Assembly (NCBI GenBank): GCA_037783545.1
Contig: JBBELK010000029.1
Span: 62,001-126,000 of the forward strand
Length of the DNA stretch: 64,000 nucleotides
Source: Henricia sp. BOLD:AAB3569
Taxonomy: Eukaryota; Echinodermata; Asteroidea; Spinulosida; Echinasteridae
Direction: 5' to 3'
Part shown: positions 1-13,100 of the stretch, piece by piece
Layout of the letters: every line of letters starts with the position of its first letter
Position numbering within the stretch: position 1 is the first letter of the stretch
Notes under the pieces: model-generated
The model's input: the letters and a program-made list of their open reading frames with translations, nothing else
What the model was told of the DNA's origin: nothing
Databases searched by the model: none
Translations under genes and position numbers: made by a program

Positions 1-2537
1 CTCCGCAGTTATGAAATGCTTTAATTACCTCTCGATAAAATTCACTGGTATTTAAGGCTGTAGGGTAATTCCCTAAAACATACCAACCTAAACCTTTAGC
101 ACTAGCTCTCTTGATCCAATAATCAAAATATTGTTTCCATTTTCCAGTACATGTGCTAAAACGGGTGAACCAATTTAATTTCAGACAAGTTAATCTATGT
201 TTTACATTCAAAACCTCTGTACCTCCTCTTTCCTTAGGACCTCTGACTGTATCTCTGTTAATTTTATCAGGTTTACTGTTCCAATAAAAGTCCCAAATAC
301 ATTTATCCATTTTTTTTATTGAATCATCATTACATGGCACAACACTTCCCACATAATTAATACTAGCTCCAGCATAAGTGTTGATGATGACTGCTTTTCC
401 TTTTAAAGTTAAATTCCTTCCCTTAAAACTGTTAAAAACACTCTTAATCTTGTTTATTCTGGGGTCCCAGTTGTCAGACTGGGTTACTTCATTGCCAATA
501 TAAACCCCTAAAATCTTAATCTTGTCATTGACCCAATTATACCCCCCTGGGCAATCTGTCCTCGATTTCCAGGTTCCAAGCCAGAGCCCTGTTGATTTCT
601 GAATATTTGTTTTGGATCCCGTGCCTTCATTGTATATATTTAGAATGTTTGCTAAAATCGGAAAATCTTCATCACGAGAAATAAAAACCGTCGTGTCATC
701 AGCATGCTGTATTAATTTGACTTGATCATCAGTGTATGGAATTGGGATACCCGTTAAGTTTGTATTATTTCTAATTAGACATGCCAATCCTTCTGCACAG
801 ATGGTGTACAAAAGCGGTGACAAGGGGCAACCCTGCCGGATACCTCTGGTTACGTCAAAGGGACGAGTTATATAGTTATTCACAATGACGCAACTTTTCG
901 GTCTGCTGTACAAAACCATTATGTAATCAATGAACCCCTGAGGAATGCCGAGCTTATTCATAATTTCATACATGTAATCCCATTCTATCCTGTCAAAGGC
1001 TTGTTCTTGATCAATACTTAGGAGGCCCCCTTGTTTATTGTTCATGTTAAGGTCATCTACAACATCTCTTAGAATCATTAGATTATCGTGAATATTTCTA
1101 CCTGATACCCCACTGCTTTGCTCTTCTCCAATCAAATTAGGCATACATTTGCGAAGTCGGTTAGTTAAGACTTTAGCAAGTATTTTGTAATCTACTGTCA
1201 ATAAACTAATTGGACGCCAATTTTTTAGGTCTTCCCTATCCCCTTTGTTTTTTGTATATTAATCTAATAAGAGCAGTGCTCATTGTAGAATATAACTGGG
1301 AGTAAAACTCATTGATACGCTTAACAATATATCTAAATTCTGTAAGTGGGACGCCCTCAGCGTCTTTTATAGTTGCCATAGCATTGTTCTTGGTTCTTTG
1401 ATTTTCGATAGCAAGAAAGAACTTGCTAGGTTTTTCACCTTCAGACTTATTTTTCAAATGTGTCCTTACACGAGCCTTTTCCCACTCGTTAGTTTCAATG
1501 GTTTTCAGCTGTTGTTCAAGGCGATTTAATTCATCAGTATTATGGTTTGGATTATTTGTGAGATCCCTATACTTCTTTTGAACAGCCTTTGTCTGTTGAT
1601 TATATTTAAGTGATTTTTCTTTACCATACTCTTTAAGAATTTATTTAAGTTTGCTTTTCCCCATTTCCCACCAGTCAGTGATGGTGTTATAGCAGAATTG
1701 TTTGGTTTGCCAGTATTTCCAAAAATGTGTTACTCTGTTAACACATTCCGGATCTTCAAGATTATCGTTATTACACATCCATCTGCCTGGTCCGCTTACT
1801 GTTTTTTTGTCAATTAACTTCATTAAAATGAGGTTGTGATCAGAAAACCCGACAGCATTAATAAGTATGTGTTCAAGGTTGCATATTAATTTGGCCGACA
1901 TTAGGAAGTAATCAATTCTGCTACTTGTTTTAGTACTTTTATTGTAATGTGTGTAGCCCAACTCACTAGGATGGATTGAACGCCACACATCAATCAAATT
2001 ATTTTGTTGAACCAATTTTAGAAAGGCAATACTACTCTTTTCCTTACTCATACCAAGATCAATATTACAATTGAAATCTCCTCCAATAATTAGATTTTCA
2101 GAATCAACAAGGACATCACAAAGTTTCCCAAAAAAGCAGTTTCTGGGGCCGAGAGCATTTGGAGCATACACTGAAGCAACAGTAATTTTTTGGTTGTCCA
2201 AGTTTAGTTCGCCAATAATAAATCTGCCTTCATCATCTCGCTTGATGTTGGTGAGTTTTGCTGTAATTTTATTCGAAATAAGAATTCCAACCCCCCTTGA
2301 ATTTCTCAGTCCATGACTAAAAGCGATTTCCCCACCCCACTGCTTACTCCAAAAGCTCTCGTCCTCTTTTTCACTGTGAGTCTCTTGCAAAAGAGCAACA
2401 TCGATTTTCCTTCTATGCATGTAATTAAATATTGTATCTCTTTTCATATTATTTCTCAATCCATTGCAATTTAGTGTTACTACATTAAGCGCCATAATGA
2501 AGAGACTCACAGTGAATAAAACACCTTTCATAAACAT
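1..2537 (-). pseudogene. LINE ORF2 (endonuclease/reverse transcriptase), copy 1, broken
   Basis: ORF2 starts at the ATG at 2535-2537, 18 nt after the ORF1 stop. The N-terminal 298 residues are open and hold the complete APE-type endonuclease: the N-containing start motif VVTLNCNGLRN, catalytic E52 in LLQETH, D154/N156 in GGDFNCN and the SDH motif at 232-234. Residue 299 is a stop (GAA to TAA on the sense strand, 1641-1643). Further down, an 85-codon deletion removes residues 419-503 just before the reverse transcriptase core; it is in frame, with only 2 bp of microhomology at its ends. An extra base in the T-run near 1248 then shifts the frame. The remaining RT region is still recognisable (HADD near 700, GIRQGCPLSP near 830), but the K of the motif-A segment DQEKAFD is changed to Q. 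No full-length protein is possible. Confidence 0.93.
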
Positions 2538-2555
2538 TAAGGATAATTTACCATT

Positions 2556-4327
2556 TTATTTTTTCTGGGTTGATGTACACTCGCGACCAACTGGTTGTGC
2601 TTGAATTTCTCTGTTCCTGCCTCTGCCCCGTCCTCTGGGTTGTGGGTAGGGTGTTGTTCTCCCAATTCGTTTCTTTTGACTTTTTAGTTCTTTCCATGGT
2701 CCTTGCTCATCACTTCCCTCGGCAGGTACGTTTTCAGGGTTTGTATTTGTTTCGTGGTGCTTTTCGTGGGTTATTTTCCCAGAGGGGTGTTGTTTGACTC
2801 GGTCTGCCCAGGATGGAATTGGACTATCCTCGCGGTCGTGACTTTCAGCATCTTGCGTCGTTTCCATGTCTTCAAAGTCTTCTGCTGTAGGTTCATTTAC
2901 GGGGGCTTTGGCTGTATACATGTTGTGATCTTCAGGAATATTTGTGGCTGGAGTGTTTTTATTTGCTAGTTTGTTCGACTTTTGAACTGGAGTTTTGTCT
3001 TGGTTGGTTTTTGAGGGAGTTCCTTTCCCTTTTTGAGTGTTACCCTTCTTGTTGTTCTTGTCACCTTGACTCTTATCCTCTTTATCTTTGCGAGTGTCCT
3101 CTTTATCTTTGCGAGTGTCCTCTTTATCTTTGCGAGTGTCCTCTTTATCTTTGCGGGTGTCCTTTTTATCTTTGCGAGTGTCCTCTTTATCTTTGCGAGT
3201 GTCCTCTTTATCTTTGCGAGTGTCCTTTTTATTTTGGGAGTGCCCTCCTCATCTTTGCGAGTGCCCTCCTCATCTTTGCGGGTGCCCTCTTTATCTTTGC
3301 GGGTGTCCTCTTTATCTTTGCGAGTGTCCTCTTTATCTTTGCGAGTGTCCTCTTTATCTTTGCGAGTGTCCTCTTTATCTTTGCGGGTGTCCTTTTTATC
3401 TTTGCGAGTGTCCTCTTTATCTTTGCGAGTGTCCTCCTCATCTTTGCGAGTGTCCTCCTCATCTTTGCGAGTGTCCTCCTCATCTTTGCGAGTGTCCTCC
3501 TCATCGTTGGTGGTGTCCTCTCCATCTTTGGTGGTGTCTTGCTCATCTTTGGTGGTGTCTTGCTCATCTTCGGTAGTGTCTTCCTCATCTCTGGTCATGT
3601 CCTCCTCGTCCTCTGTGTTGGTGTCTTCGTCTTGGTTGATATCGTCCTCATCTGAACTTGCATTCTCCTCTTCCGGTATGACAATCGTAGGACTTTCCAG
3701 CTCCACCTTTTCCTGTCGGTCATGCCAAGTTGATCTGTGGTCATAACTACCACAAACAAAGCACCTGCCTTTTAGTTCACAGTCTCTTGCAAAATGGCCT
3801 GGTTTCTGACAAATTTTGCACGTTTTTTGCTGTCCACGGTATTTCATGGGGAGTGAGAAGCCGGCTATTTTCACAAAACTGGGTATTGGCTTTTTAACAT
3901 TATTGACTAGCATACTCCTGACTCCAGTTGCAATGTTAGGGTCGAAATCATGCACTTGGTGCCTAACATTAACCACAGTCCCGTACGGCAATAATGCACC
4001 AATGACGGTATTATCGCTCATCTCATAAGGCACCTTTGCGTAAACAACAAGCGAATTTTGAATGTTGGCTCGTTCACATTGCATTAGTAGATCTTGTATG
4101 ATTAGCCCTCGCTGAGCTATTTGTTCGCAGTCCCGTTCGTTGTTGAAAGTCACATTGTACCAGCCGCTGTCGAGGGGAGCGATGCATTTTGTGGTTTCTA
4201 CTGTGCCTAATTCCTTCCTTATGGCGTCATACACTTCTCTTGAAATTACATTTCCGAGATCCTTCGGGTAAAACTTGATGGTATTCGGTCTCCGTAGTAC
4301 CTGACGGTTAGCCTTGGCGGCATACAT
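2556..4327 (-). pseudogene. LINE ORF1 (zinc-knuckle nucleic-acid-binding protein), copy 1, frameshifted
   Basis: The likely start is the ATG at 4325-4327, with A at -3; an upstream in-frame TTG also exists. The N-terminal part is intact, including knuckle 1 (C-X2-C-X4-H-X4-C) and knuckle 2 (C-X2-C-X4-H-X4-H), an acidic stretch, then the charged heptad array. Near 3233 a net one-base loss inside the 21-bp repeats shifts the frame; translation from the start would run into a KIKRTLA-type frame and end at 2966. The original frame continues afterwards to the TAA at 2556-2558 and encodes a basic, RG-rich tail (RGRGRGR). That tail is the best evidence in the window for the full ORF1 C-terminus, because copy 2 has lost it. 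Intact ORF1 would be about 604 residues by copy 2 repeat number. Confidence 0.88.
3079..3500 (-). repeat. 21-bp coding minisatellite in ORF1, copy 1 (about 20 units)
   Basis: Tandem 21-bp units encode the heptad D-T-R-K-D-K/E-E on the minus strand. Against copy 2 the tract is 43 bp shorter, i.e. two whole units plus one base, the latter causing the frameshift near 3233. Units at the high-coordinate end carry DEE, inner ones DKE. Because 21 is a multiple of 3, unit gain or loss leaves the frame open. Confidence 0.93.
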
Positions 4328-4530
4328 CGTGGCCAAGATGGCGGCTACACGCAAGTCTCCTGTACTTGACCACAGGAAGTAGGGCCAAAGGCCCTCGAAA
4401 AACAGTCAATCTCACCTCAATCCGGTGTTCTTAGAGTTTGTACTGAAGGTGAAATTATTAGCTGTGCAAAAGGAGCAGGATATAGGCCTCAAAAAGACTT
4501 AAAATTAAGAGCCGAAAAACTATCCGTGTC
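4328..4530 (-). other. LINE 5' UTR, copy 1
   Basis: About 203 nt between the 5S junction and the ORF1 ATG, identical in length to copy 2. On the sense strand it begins GACACGG and contains a T5 run 12-16 nt from the end. It also holds a perfect 6-bp stem with a 3-nt loop (AGGGCC/GGCCCT at 4381-4395) and a weaker CAAGT/ACTTG stem. It presumably carries the internal promoter expected in full-length LINEs, but no specific promoter element is recognisable. Confidence 0.7.
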
Positions 4531-4607
4531 TACTGACCGAGCCCAACGTTGCTTAACTGCGGTGATCAGACGGGAACCGGTGTATTCAATGTGGTATGGT
4601 CGTAGAC
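4531..4607 (-). pseudogene. 5S rRNA gene fragment (nt 1-77), cut by LINE copy 1
   Basis: Holds the 5' 77 nt of a 5S gene: the GTCTACGAC strand of helix I, box A and the intermediate element, ending ...GGTCAGTA. The LINE begins in the next base. Box C and the 3' strand of helix I are missing, so no functional 5S RNA can be made. Confidence 0.95.
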
Positions 4608-4663
4608 GAAAGCTTAACAGGTTTGCGTAATTTGAAACGTTTACAGAAGAACAATATTTTACT

Positions 4664-4673
4664 AAAAACAAAA
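4664..4673 (-). terminator. Pol III terminator of a 5S gene (representative)
   Basis: On the sense strand the gene end is followed by AC, then TTTT, G and TTTTT within 12 nt. T4 and longer runs on the non-template strand terminate RNA polymerase III. The pattern recurs in essentially every A-type unit; B-type units keep the first T4 and have T4 instead of T5 further on. Confidence 0.8.
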
Positions 4674-4675
4674 GT

Positions 4676-4793
4676 GCCTACGACACTCGGTATTCCCAGG
4701 TGGTCTCCCACCGAAGTACTGACCGAGCCCAACGTTGCTTAACTGCGGTGATCAGACGGGAACCGGTGTATTCAATGTGGTATGGTCGTAGAC
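4676..4793 (-). rRNA. 5S rRNA gene, representative complete copy
   Basis: This is the first complete unit of the array. Sense positions 1-9 (GTCTACGAC) pair with the last nine (GTCGTAGGC). Box A lies around nt 50-64 (GTTAAGCAACG), the intermediate element around nt 67-72, and box C around nt 80-97 (CGGTGGGAGACCACCTGG). The product is the 5S component of the large ribosomal subunit, transcribed by Pol III with TFIIIA bound to the internal control region. The mature 3' end is probably 1-2 nt beyond the stem, before the T4. Nucleotides 49/50 are CA in this and most units, while AA, the common metazoan form, and GC also occur in the array. Confidence 0.97.
4697..4744 (-). promoter_or_regulatory. 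5S internal control region (box A - IE - box C), representative
   Basis: Nucleotides 50-97 of the representative gene match the layout of the type 1 Pol III promoter: box A with TTAAGC, the intermediate element, and box C with TGGGAGACC. The LINE insertion point (nt 77/78) falls between the intermediate element and box C. Upstream of the gene the spacer has only a weak AT-rich AAATTA at about -26 to -21. Confidence 0.75.
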
Positions 4794-7700
4794 GAAAGCT
4801 TAACAGGTTTGCGTAATTTTAAACGTTTACAGAAGAACAATATTTTACTAAAAACAAAAGTGCCTACGACACTCGGTATTCCCAGGTGGTCTCCCACCGA
4901 AGTACCGACCGAGCCCAACGTTGCTTAACTGCGGTGATCAGACGGGAACCGGTGTATTCAATGTGGTATGGTCGTAGACGAAAGTTTAACAGGTTTGCGT
5001 AATTTGAAACGTTTACAGAAGAACAATATTTTACTAAAAACAAAAGTGCCTACGACACTCGGTATTCCCAGGTGGTCTCCCACCGAAGTACTGACCGAGC
5101 CCAACGTTGCTTAACTGCGGTAATCAGACGGGAACCGGTGTATTCAATGTGGTATGGTCGTAGACGAAAGCTTAACAGGTTTGCGTAATTTGAAACGTTT
5201 ACAGAAGAACAATATTTTACTAAAAACAAAAGTGCCTACGACACTCGGTATTCCCAGGTGGTCTCCCACCGAAGTACTGACCGAGCCCAACGTTGCTTAA
5301 CTGCGGTGATCAGACGGGAACCGGTGTATTCAATGTGGTATGGTCGTAGACGAATGCTTAACAGGTTTGCGTAATGTTAAACGTTTACTGAAGAACAATA
5401 TTTTACTCGACAAAACAAAAGTGCCTACGACACTCGGTATTCCCAGGTGGTCTCCCACCGAAGTACTGACAGAGCCCAACGTTGCTTAACTGCGGTGATC
5501 AGACGGGAACCGGTGTATTCAATGTGGTATGGTCGTAGACGAAAGCTTAACAGGTTTGCGTAATTTGAAACGTTTACAGAAGAACAATATTTTACTAAAA
5601 ACAAAAGTGCCTACGACACTCGGTATTCCCAGGTGGTCTCCCACCGAAGTACTGACCGAGCCCAACGTTGCTTAACTGCGGTGATCAGACGGGAACCGGT
5701 GTATTCAATGTGGTATGGTCGTAGACGAATGCTTAACAGGTTTGCGTAATTTGAAACGTTTACTGAAAAACAATATTTTACTCGACAAAACAAAAGTGCC
5801 TACGACACTCGGTATTCCCAGGTGGTCTCCCACCGAAGTACTGACCGAGCCCAACGTTGCTTAACTTCGGTGATCAGACGGGAACCGGTGTATTCAATGT
5901 GGTATGGTCGTAGACGAAAGCTTAACAGGTTTGCGTAATTTGAAACGTTTACAGAAGAACAATATTTTACTAAAAATAAAAGTGCCTACGACACTCGGTA
6001 TTCCCAGGTGGTCTCCCACCGAAGTACTGACCGAGCCCAACGTTGCTTAACTGCGGTGATCAGACGGGAACCGGTGTATTCAATGTGGTATGGTCGTAGA
6101 CGAATGCTTAACAGGTTTGCGTAATTTGAAACGTTTACTGAAAAACAATATTTTACTCGACAAAACAAAAGTGCCTACGACACTCGGTATTCCCAGGTGG
6201 TCTCCCACCGAAGTACTGACCGAGCCCAACGTTGCTTAACTGCGGTGATCAGACGGGAACCGGTGTATTCAATGTGGTATGGTCGTAGACGAAAGCTTAA
6301 TAGGTTTGCGTAATTTGAAACGTTTACAGAAGAACAATATTTTACTAAAAACAAAAGTGCCTACGACACTCGGTATTCCCAGGTGGTCTCCCACCGAAGT
6401 ACTGACCGAGCCCAACGTTGCTTAACTGCGGTGATCAGACGGGAACCGGTGTATTCAATGTGGTATGGTCGTAGACGAAAGCTTAACAGGTTTGCGTAAT
6501 TTTAAACGTTTACAGAAGAACAATATTTTACTAAAAACAAAAGTGCCTACGACACTCGGTATTCCCAGGTGGTCTCCCACCGAAGTACTGACCGAGCCCA
6601 ACGTTGCTTAACTTCGGTGATCAGACGGGAACCGGTGTATTCAATGTGGTATGGTCGTAGACGAATGCTTAACAGGTTTGCGTAATTTTAAACGTTTACT
6701 GAAGAACAATATTTTACTCGACAAAACAAAAGTGCCTACGACACTCGGTATTCCCAGGTGGTCTCCCACCGAAGTACTGACCGAGCCCAACGTTGCTTAA
6801 CTGCGGTGATCAGACGGGAACCGGTGTATTCAATGTGGTATGGTCGTAGACGAATGCTTAACAGGTTTGCGTAATTTTAAACGTTTACTGAAGAACAATA
6901 TTTTACTCGACAAAACAAAAGTGCCTACGACACTCGGTATTCCCAGGTGGTCTCCCACCGAAGTACTGACCGAGCCCAACGTTGCTTAACTGCGGTGATC
7001 AGACGGGAACCGGTGTATTCAATGTGGTATGGTCGTAGACGAAAGCTTAACAGGTTTGCGTAATTTGAAACGTTTACAGAAGAACAATATTTTACTAAAA
7101 ATAAAAGTGCCTACGACACTCGGTATTCCCAGGTGGTCTCCCACCGAAGTACTGACCGAGCCCAACGTTGCTTAACTGCGGTGATCAGACGGGAACCGGT
7201 GTATTCAATGTGGTATGGTCGTAAACGAAAGCTTAACAGGTTTGCGTAATTTGAAACGTTTACAGAAGAACAATATTTTACTAAAAACAAAAGTGCCTAC
7301 GACACCCGGTATTCCCAGGTGGTCTCCCACCGAAGTACTGACCGAGCCCAACGTTGCTTAACTGCGGTGATCAGACGGGAACCGGTGTATTCAATGTGGT
7401 ATGGTCGTAGACGAAAGCTTAACAGGTTTGCGTAATTTGAAACGTTTACAGAAGAACAATATTTTACTAAAAACAAAAGTGCCTACGACACTCGGTATTC
7501 CCAGGTGGTCTCACACCGAAGTACTGACCGAGCCCAACGTTGCTTAACTGCGGTGATCAGACGGGAACCGGTGTATTAAATGTGGTATGGTCGTAGACGA
7601 ATGGTTAACAGGTTTGCGTAATTTTAAACGTTTACTGAAGAACAATATTTTACTCGACAAAACAAAAGTGCCTACGACACTCGGTATTCCCAGGTGGTCT

Positions 7701-10162
7701 CCCACCGAAGTACTGACCGAGCCCAACGTTGCTTAACTGCGGTGATCAGACGGGAACCGGTGTATTCAATGTGGTATGGTCGTAGACGAAAGCTTAACAG
7801 GTTTGCGTAATTTGAAACGTTTACAGAAGAACAATATTTTACTAAAAACAAAAGTGCCTACGACACTCGGTATTCCCAGGTGGTCTCCCACCGAAGTACT
7901 GACCGAGCCCAACGTTGCTTAACTGCGGTGATCAGACGGGAACCGGTGTATTCAATGTGGTATGGTCGTAGACGAAAGCTTAACAGGTTTGCGTAATTTT
8001 AAACGTTTACAGAAGAACAATATTTTACTAAAAACAAAAGTGCCTACGACACTCGGTATTCCCAGGTGGTCTCCCACCGAAGTACTGACCGAGCCCAACG
8101 TTGCTTAACTTCGGTGATCAGACGGGAACCGGTGTATTCAATGTGGTATGGTCGTAGACGAATGCTTAACAGGTTTGCGTAATTTTAAACGTTTACTGAA
8201 GAACAATATTTTACTCGACAAAACAAAAGTGCCTACGACACTCGGTATTCCCAGGTGGTCTCCCACCGAAGTACTGACCGAGCCCAACGTTGCTTAACTG
8301 CGGTGATCAGACGGGAACCGGTGTATTCAATGTGGTATGGTCGTAGACGAATGCTTAACAGGTTTGCGTAATTTTAAACGTTTACTGAAGAACAATATTT
8401 TACTCGACAAAACAAAAGTGCCTACGACACTCGGTATTCCCAGGTGGTCTCCCACCGAAGTACTGACCGAGCCCAACGTTGCTTAACTGCGGTGATCAGA
8501 CGGGAACCGGTGTATTCAATGTGGTATGGTCGTAGACGAAAGCTTAACAGGTTTGCGTAATTTGAAACGTTTACAGAAGAACAATATTTTACTAAAAATA
8601 AAAGTGCCTACGACACTCGGTATTCCCAGGTGGTCTCCCACCGAAGTACTGACCGAGCCCAACGTTGCTTAACTGCGGTGATCAGACGGGAACCGGTGTA
8701 TTCAATGTGGTATGGTCGTAAACGAAAGCTTAACAGGTTTGCGTAATTTGAAACGTTTACAGAAGAACAATATTTTACTAAAAACAAAAGTGCCTACGAC
8801 ACTCGGTATTCCCAGGTGGTCTCCCACCGAAGTACTGACCGAGCCCAACGTTGCTTAACTGCGGTGATCAGACGGGAACCGGTGTATTCAATGTGGTATG
8901 GTCGTAGACGAAAGCTTAACAGGTTTGCGTAATTTGAAACGTTTACAGAAGAACAATATTTTACTAAAAACAAAAGTGCCTACGACACTCGGTATTCCCA
9001 GGTGGTCTCCCACCGAAGTACTGACCGAGCCCAACGTTGCTTAACTGCGGTGATCAGACGGGAACCGGTGTATTCAATGTGGTATGGTCGTAGACGAAAG
9101 CTTAACAGGTTTGCGTAATTTTAAACGTTTACAGAAGAACAATATTTTACTAAAAACAAAAGTGCCTACGACACTCGGTATTCCCAGGTGGTCTCCCACC
9201 GAAGTACTGACCGAGCCCAACGTTGCTTAACTTCGGTGATCAGACGGGAACCGGTGTATTCAATGTGGTATGGTCGTAGACGAATGCTTAACAGGTTTGC
9301 GTAATTTTAAACGTTTACTGAAGAACAATATTTTACTCGACAAAACAAAAGTGCCTACGACACTCGGTATTCCCAGGTGGTCTCCCACCGAAGTACTGAC
9401 CGAGCCCAACGTTGCTTAACTGCGGTGATCAGACGGGAACCGGTGTATTCAATGTGGTATGGTCGTAGACGAATGCTTAACAGGTTTGCGTAATTTTAAA
9501 CGTTTACTGAAGAACAATATTTTACTCGACAAAACAAAAGTGCCTACGACACTCGGTATTCCCAGGTGGTCTCCCACCGAAGTACTGACCGAGCCCAACG
9601 TTGCTTAACTGCGGTGATCAGACGGGAACCGGTGTATTCAATGTGGTATGGTCGTAGACGAAAGCTTAACAGGTTTGCGTAATTTGAAACGTTTACAGAA
9701 GAACAATATTTTACTAAAAATAAAAGTGCCTACGACACTCGGTATTCCCAGGTGGTCTCCCACCGAAGTACTGACCGAGCCCAACGTTGCTTAACTGCGG
9801 TGATCAGACGGGAACCGGTGTATTCAATGTGGTATGGTCGTAAACGAAAGCTTAACAGGTTTGCGTAATTTGAAACGTTTACAGAAGAACAATATTTTAC
9901 TAAAAACAAAAGTGCCTACGACACTCGGTATTCCCAGGTGGTCTCCCACCGAAGTACTGACCGAGCCCAACGTTGCTTAACTGCGGTGATCAGACGGGAA
10001 CCGGTGTATTCAATGTGGTATGGTCGTAGACGAAAGCTTAACAGGTTTGCGTAATTTGAAACGTTTACAGAAGAACAATATTTTACTAAAAACAAAAGTG
10101 CCTACGACACTCGGTATTCCCAGGTGGTCTAACACCGAAGTACTGACCGAGCCCAACGTTGC

Positions 10163-13100
10163 TTAACTGCGGTGATCAGACGGGAACCGGTGTATTAAAT
10201 GTGGTATGGTCGTAGACGAATGGTTAACAGGTTTGCGTAATTTTAAACGTTTACTGAAGAACAATATTTTACTCGACAAAACAAAAGTGCCTACGACACT
10301 CGGTATTCCCAGGTGGTCTCCCACCGAAGTACTGACCGAGCCCAACGTTGCTTAACTGCGGTGATCAGACGGGAACCGGTGTATTCAATGTGGTATGGTC
10401 GTAGACGAAAGCTTAACAGGTTTGCGTAATTTGAAACGTTTACAGAAGAACAATATTTTACTAAAAACAAAAGTGCCTACGACACTCGGTATTCCCAGGT
10501 GGTCTCCCACCGAAGTACTGACCGAGCCCAACGTTGCTTAACTGCGGTGATCAGACGGGAACCGGTGTATTCAATGTGGTATGGTCGTAGACGAAAGCTT
10601 AACAGGTTTGCGTAATTTTAAACGTTTACAGAAGAACAATATTTTACTAAAAACAAAAGTGCCTACGACACTCGGTATTCCCAGGTGGTCTCCCACCGAA
10701 GTACTGACCGAGCCCAACGTTGCTTAACTTCGGTGATCAGACGGGAACCGGTGTATTCAATGTGGTATGGTCGTAGACGAATGCTTAACAGGTTTGCGTA
10801 ATTTTAAACGTTTACTGAAGAACAATATTTTACTCGACAAAACAAAAGTGCCTACGACACTCGGTATTCCCAGGTGGTCTCCCACCGAAGTACTGACCGA
10901 GCCCAACGTTGCTTAACTGCGGTGATCAGACGGGAACCGGTGTATTCAATGTGGTATGGTCGTAGACGAAAGCTTAACAGGTTTGCGTAATTTGAAACGT
11001 TTACAAAAGAACAATATTTTACTAAAAACAAAAGTGCCTACGACACTCGGTATTCCCAGGTGGTCTCCCACCGAAGTACTGACCGAGCCCAACGTTGCTT
11101 AACTGCGGTAATCAGACGGGAACCGGTGTATTCAATGTGGTATGGTCGTAGAAGAAAGCTTAACAGGTTTGCGTAATTTGAAACGTTTACAGAAGAACAA
11201 TATTTTACTAAAAATAAAAGTGCCTACGACACTCGGTATTCCCAGGCGGTCTCCCACCGAAGTACTGACCGAGCCCAACGTTGCTTAACTGCGGTGATCA
11301 GACGGGAACCGGTGTATTCAATGTGGTATGGTCGTAGACGAATGCTTAACAGGTTTGCGTAATTTGAAACGTTTACTGAAGAACAATATTTTACTCGACA
11401 AAACAAAAGTGCCTACGACACTCGGTATTCCCAGGTGGTCTCCCACCGAAGTACTGACCGAGCCCAACGTTGCTTAACTGCGGTGATCAGACGGGAACCG
11501 GTGTATTCAATGTGGTATGGTCGTAGACGAATGCTTAACAGGTTTGCGTAATGTTAAACGTTTACTGAAAAACAATATTTTACTCGACAAAACAAAAGTG
11601 CCTACGACACTCGGTATTCCCAGGTGGTCTCCCACCGAAGTACTGACCGAGCCCAACGTTGCTTAACTGCGGTAATCAGACGGGAACCCGTGTATTCAAT
11701 ATGGTATGGTCGTAGACGAAAGCTTAACAGGTTTGCGTAATTTGAAACGTTTACAGAAGAACAATATTTTACTAAAAACAAAAGTGCCTACGACACTCGG
11801 TATTCCCAGGTGGTCTCCCACCGAAGTACTGACCGAGTCCAACGTTGCTTAACTGCGGTGATCAGACGGGAACCGGTGTATTCAATGTGGTATGGTCGTA
11901 GACGAATGCTTAACAGGTTTGCGTAATTTTAAACGTTTACTGAAGAACAATATTTTACTCGACAAAACAAAAGTGCCTACGACACTCGGTATTCCCAGGT
12001 GGTCTCCCACCGAAGTACTGACCGAGCCCAACGTTGCTTAACTGCGGTGATCAGACGGGAACCGGTGTATTCAATGTGGTATGGTCGTAGACGAAAGCTT
12101 AACAGGTTTGCGTAATTTGAAACGTTTACAGAAGAACAATATTTTACTAAAAACAAAAGTGCCTACGACACTCGGTATTCCCAGGTGGTCTCCCACCGAA
12201 GTACTGACCGAGCCCAACGTTGCTTAACTGCGGTGATCAGACGGGAACCGGTGTATTCAATGTGGTATGGTCGTAGACGAAAGCTTAACAGGTTTGCGTA
12301 ATTTGAAACGTTTACAGAAGAACAATATTTTACTAAAAACAAAAGTGCCTACGACACTCGGTATTCCCAGGTGGTCTCCCACCGAAGTACTGACCGAGCC
12401 CAACGTTGCTTAACTGCGGTGATCAGACGGGAACCGGTGTATTCAATGTGGTATGGTCGTAGACGAAAGCTTAACAGGTTTGCATAATTTGAAACGTTTA
12501 CAGAAGAACAATATTTTACTAAAAACAAATTAAAATGCCTACGACACTCGGTATTCCCAGGTGGTCTCCCACCGAAGTACTGACCGAGCCCAACGTTGCT
12601 TAACTGCGGTGATCAGACGGGAACCGGTGTATTCAATGTGGTATGGTCGTAGACGAATGCTTAACAGGTTTGCGTAATGTTAAACGTTTACTGAAGAACA
12701 ATATTTTACTCGACAAAACAAAAGTGCCTACGACACTCGGTATTCCCAGGTGGTCTCCCACCGAAGTACTGACCGAGCCCAACGTTGCTTAACTGCGGTG
12801 ATCAGACGGGAACCGGTGTATTCAATGTGGTATGGTCGTAGACGAAAGCTTAACAGGTTTGCGTAATTTGAAACGTTTACAGAAGAACAATATTTTACTA
12901 AAAATAAAAGTGCCTACGACACTCGGTATTCCCAGGTGGTCTCCCACCGAAGTACTGACCGAGCCCAACGTTGCTTAACTGCGGTGATCAGACGGGAACC
13001 GGTGTATTCAATGTGGTATGGTCGTAGACGAATGCTTAACAGGTTTGCGTAATTTGAAACGTTTACTGAAAAACAATATTTTACTCGACAAAACAAAAGT

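Larger units (their letters stand above)
1..4530 (-). mobile_element. 5S-targeted L1/Tx1-like LINE, copy 1 (3' part outside window, degenerate)
   Basis: This is the 5' three quarters of a non-LTR retrotransposon read on the minus strand: 5' UTR, ORF1, ORF2 down to about residue 930 of the 1267-residue protein of copy 2. It is nearly identical to copy 2; position 1 corresponds to 53394. The 5' end abuts 5S nucleotides 1-77 exactly at 4530/4531, the same junction as in copy 2. Lesions against copy 2 are a stop codon at 1641-1643, a 255-bp deletion between 1285 and 1286, one extra base in a T-run near 1248, and a net one-base loss plus two missing 21-bp units in ORF1. The copy is therefore dead as an autonomous element. 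The 3' end and poly(A) lie beyond the window. Confidence 0.95.

Noticed and set aside
2942-3746. Plus-strand frames rich in C, L, F, S or V opposite ORF1
   Set aside because: Antisense and alternative readings of the 21-bp minisatellite; the minus-strand frame has zinc knuckles and continues into non-repeat protein.
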